A stretch of DNA of 7,352 bases. Source: Cyclobacteriaceae bacterium. Lineage in GTDB: Bacteria > Bacteroidota > Bacteroidia > Cytophagales > Cyclobacteriaceae. The stretch is from the NCBI GenBank assembly GCA_029882725.1, contig JAOUKG010000117.1, forward strand, positions 1 to 7,352. The letters run 5' to 3'. A model generated the notes under the pieces. That model saw only the letters and a list, made by a program, of their open reading frames with translations, did no database searches and was not told the origin of the DNA. Below, in pieces: positions 5,815 to 7,352 of the stretch. A program made the position numbers and the translations under genes. Numbering within the stretch: the first letter of the stretch is position 1; every line of letters begins with the position of its first letter.

Positions 5815-6942
5815 TTATTCAGCGCCAAAAAATTCCCTCATTTTTTCGAAGAATCCCTTTTCTCCTTTCCCCGGTTTTGGGGCAAAATTTGGGGAATCCC
5901 TCAATTTTTCAAGAATTTCTTTTTCCTCGGCAGAAAGGGTTTTTGGAGTCCATATATTGATGTGGATAAGTTCATCTCCCCTGCCATATCCATTCAGGTC
6001 GCCAATTCCTTTTCCTTTTAATCTTAAGATCTTACCTGATTGAGTACCCGGATCTATTTTGATTCTTACTTTACCATCAATGGTGGGCACTTCTGTAGAT
6101 GTACCCAATGCGGCTTCCACAAAACTTAGGTATAAATCAAATACCACATTATTGCCATCTCTTTTAAGAATGTCATCTTCCTTTTCTTCGACAAGGATTA
6201 GCAGATCACCTGGTATTCCATTACCACCGGGCACTTCGTTTCCTTTTCCACTCATAGAAAGCTGCATACCTTCTGAAACCCCTGCTGGTATTTTAATAGA
6301 AATTACTTCTTCCTGACTTTTTAATCCTGAACTATCTACACCAGGAGGTCTATGATCCATTATCTGACCGGCACCATTACAAGCGGGGCAGGTACTGGTT
6401 GAAACCATTTGACCCAACATTGTATTAACGGCTCTTCTTACTTGTCCTGCACCACCACAGGTAGGGCAGTTTCTAAAAGTTACGCCTTCTGCTTTGACCA
6501 GACGGTTTACCTTGATTTTCTTTTCAATACCATGAGCAATTTCTTCAAGGGAGAGCTTCAATTTTATACGAAGGTTACTTCCTTTTCTACGGGATCTTCT
6601 TGATCCACCACCACCTCCGAAGAAACTATCAAAGCCACCTCCGCCAAAAACATCCCCAAATTGAGAGAATATATCATCCATAGACATTCCGCCGCCGAAC
6701 CCACCAGCTCCACCAGCTCTTGGGCCTGCATGGCCAAATTGATCGTATTGTTGCTTTTTTTGTGGATTACTTAAAATCTCATAAGCTTCGGCAGCCTCTT
6801 TGAAATTTTCCTCAGCTTCCTTGTTGTCAGGGTTTTTATCCGGATGAAATTTTATGGCTACTTTTCTATAGGCCTTTTTGATTTCCTCAGGTGAAGCTGA
6901 TTTATCAACTCCCAATATTTCGTAATAATCTCTTTTTGCCAT
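5815..6942 (-). CDS. dnaJ: Chaperone protein DnaJ with reduced zinc-binding domain
   Basis: DnaJ is the Hsp40 co-chaperone that delivers unfolded substrates to DnaK and stimulates its ATPase. The 375-residue product has a J domain (about 4-68) with the HPD motif at 33-35, then a Gly/Phe-rich linker (about 72-113), a central region, and two beta-sandwich substrate-binding domains ending in a short C-terminal helix. The central region holds only two CxxCxGxG motifs, CPTCGGAG (159-166) and CPACNGAG (185-192), where the classic protein has four. By position and by the intervening NTMLGQM they are motifs 2 and 3, which together form zinc site II. Motifs 1 and 4 (zinc site I) are absent without disturbing the frame. 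I recall similar reduced versions in Bacteroidota. It starts 13 bp after the grpE stop and is evidently co-transcribed with it; the heat-shock promoter would be upstream of grpE, outside the window. Confidence 0.96.
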   Translation of the reverse strand: MAKRDYYEILGVDKSASPEEIKKAYRKVAIKFHPDKNPDNKEAEENFKEAAEAYEILSNPQKKQQYDQFGHAGPRAGGAGGFGGGMSMDDIFSQFGDVFGGGGFDSFFGGGGGSRRSRRKGSNLRIKLKLSLEEIAHGIEKKIKVNRLVKAEGVTFRNCPTCGGAGQVRRAVNTMLGQMVSTSTCPACNGAGQIMDHRPPGVDSSGLKSQEEVISIKIPAGVSEGMQLSMSGKGNEVPGGNGIPGDLLILVEEKEDDILKRDGNNVVFDLYLSFVEAALGTSTEVPTIDGKVRIKIDPGTQSGKILRLKGKGIGDLNGYGRGDELIHINIWTPKTLSAEEKEILEKLRDSPNFAPKPGKGEKGFFEKMREFFGAE

Positions 6943-6955
6943 GATATTTTTATTT

Positions 6956-7352
6956 TCAGCTTCCCACCACCACTTTGGCGAACCTGACCACTTTTTCTTT
7001 CAGTAAATATCCTTTTTCAATAACATCTACTATTTTACCTTTCAGATCTTCTTCAGGTACAGGTATTTGGGAAATTGCTTCATGCAAATCAGGGTCAAAG
7101 TCAGATCCTTTACCACATTCCACTTCTTTCAAACCGGCTTGAGTAAGCACTTTTTTGTATTTGTGAAAGATTAGTTCAAGCCCTTCGCTTAAAGGACTTT
7201 CTTCCTTACCTGCAGCATCACGAGCTCGTTCAAAATCATTCAATACGGGTATAAGCTCAGTTATCAGAGATTCATTTGCAGAATCCATAAGTAATAACTT
7301 TTCTTTTGCAGTTCTTCTGCGGAAATTTTCAAATTCAGAATACAAGCGGAGA
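6956..7352 (-). CDS. grpE: Nucleotide exchange factor GrpE (5' partial)
   Basis: GrpE releases ADP from DnaK and resets the chaperone cycle. The frame is open to the right edge and reads L-R-L-Y-S-E-F-E-N-F-R-R-R there, the end of the family's long dimerising helix, so the start codon and N-terminal part lie outside the window. No ATG start exists inside; the TTG at 7345 encodes an internal leucine. The visible 130 or so residues cover the helical region (ELIPVLNDFERA, LELIFHKYKKVL) and the C-terminal beta domain with the signature FDPDLHEAISQIP followed by GYLLKEKVVRFAKVVVG. RFA replaces the more common RPA, a variant I recall from Bacteroidota. dnaJ follows after 13 bp on the same strand; dnaK is not in the window. 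Confidence 0.95.
   Translation of the reverse strand, partial: LRLYSEFENFRRRTAKEKLLLMDSANESLITELIPVLNDFERARDAAGKEESPLSEGLELIFHKYKKVLTQAGLKEVECGKGSDFDPDLHEAISQIPVPEEDLKGKIVDVIEKGYLLKEKVVRFAKVVVGS

Noticed and set aside
5808..5819. AATAATTATT palindrome at the dnaJ stop codon
   Set aside because: Ten AT-only bases are expected by chance in this composition and would form a very weak hairpin.
5723..6043. 106-residue plus-strand open frame across the DUF2141 end and antisense to dnaJ
   Set aside because: Low-complexity Ser/Pro/Phe-rich translation opposite a conserved gene; no start signal or domain.
7343..7345. TTG as an alternative start of grpE
   Set aside because: It falls in the middle of the conserved helix (LRLYSEFENFRRR) and the frame continues to the edge; the gene is truncated by the window.
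1..7352. Defence island, mobile element or novel multi-gene system
   Set aside because: All ten genes belong to recognisable housekeeping or envelope families; no transposase, integrase, repeats or foreign-looking block is present.

Overview
The window looks like chromosomal housekeeping DNA from a member of the Bacteroidota, probably Cytophagia- or Flavobacteriia-like. Several things point that way. The DNA is AT-rich, and the starts I could inspect lack a clear Shine-Dalgarno sequence. A TAnnTTTG-type promoter lies upstream of glyA. The glyA, tatC, grpE and dnaJ products carry lineage-style variants, including a DnaJ with only half of the usual zinc centre. DUF6427-like and DUF2141 proteins are also present. 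Genus cannot be fixed from the sequence alone.

Layout: at the left edge a 5'-truncated gene on the plus strand (1-1228) encodes a polytopic membrane protein with a soluble C-terminal tail, similar to DUF6427 / GT-C-like proteins. It converges on, and overlaps by 14 bp, a minus-strand block transcribed right to left: redoxin lipoprotein (5206-4538), MocA/MobA-like nucleotidyltransferase (4507-3887), glyA (3770-2499), tatC (2499-1645) and rpiB (1652-1215). The last three overlap at their junctions (1 bp and 8 bp) and probably form a translationally coupled unit read from a recognisable promoter at 3827-3857. The redoxin and nucleotidyltransferase genes are 30 bp apart and probably form a separate two-gene unit.

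Divergent from the redoxin gene is a small secreted DUF2141 protein on the plus strand (5296-5754). It converges on the grpE-dnaJ heat-shock pair (minus strand; grpE runs off the right edge). A 22-bp near-perfect inverted repeat sits in the short gap between the two convergent genes.

Functionally, grpE and dnaJ supply the DnaK co-chaperones, glyA feeds one-carbon metabolism, rpiB serves the pentose phosphate pathway, and tatC is the core of the twin-arginine export machine. The redoxin and DUF2141 proteins are envelope or exported proteins. There are no RNA genes, mobile elements, CRISPR arrays or integration scars, and no stretch above 300 bp lacks a gene. I did not find an undescribed multi-gene system. 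The points most worth a second look are the half-zinc-finger DnaJ, the putative GT-C-type motif at the left edge, the glyA promoter, and the tight gene overlaps.
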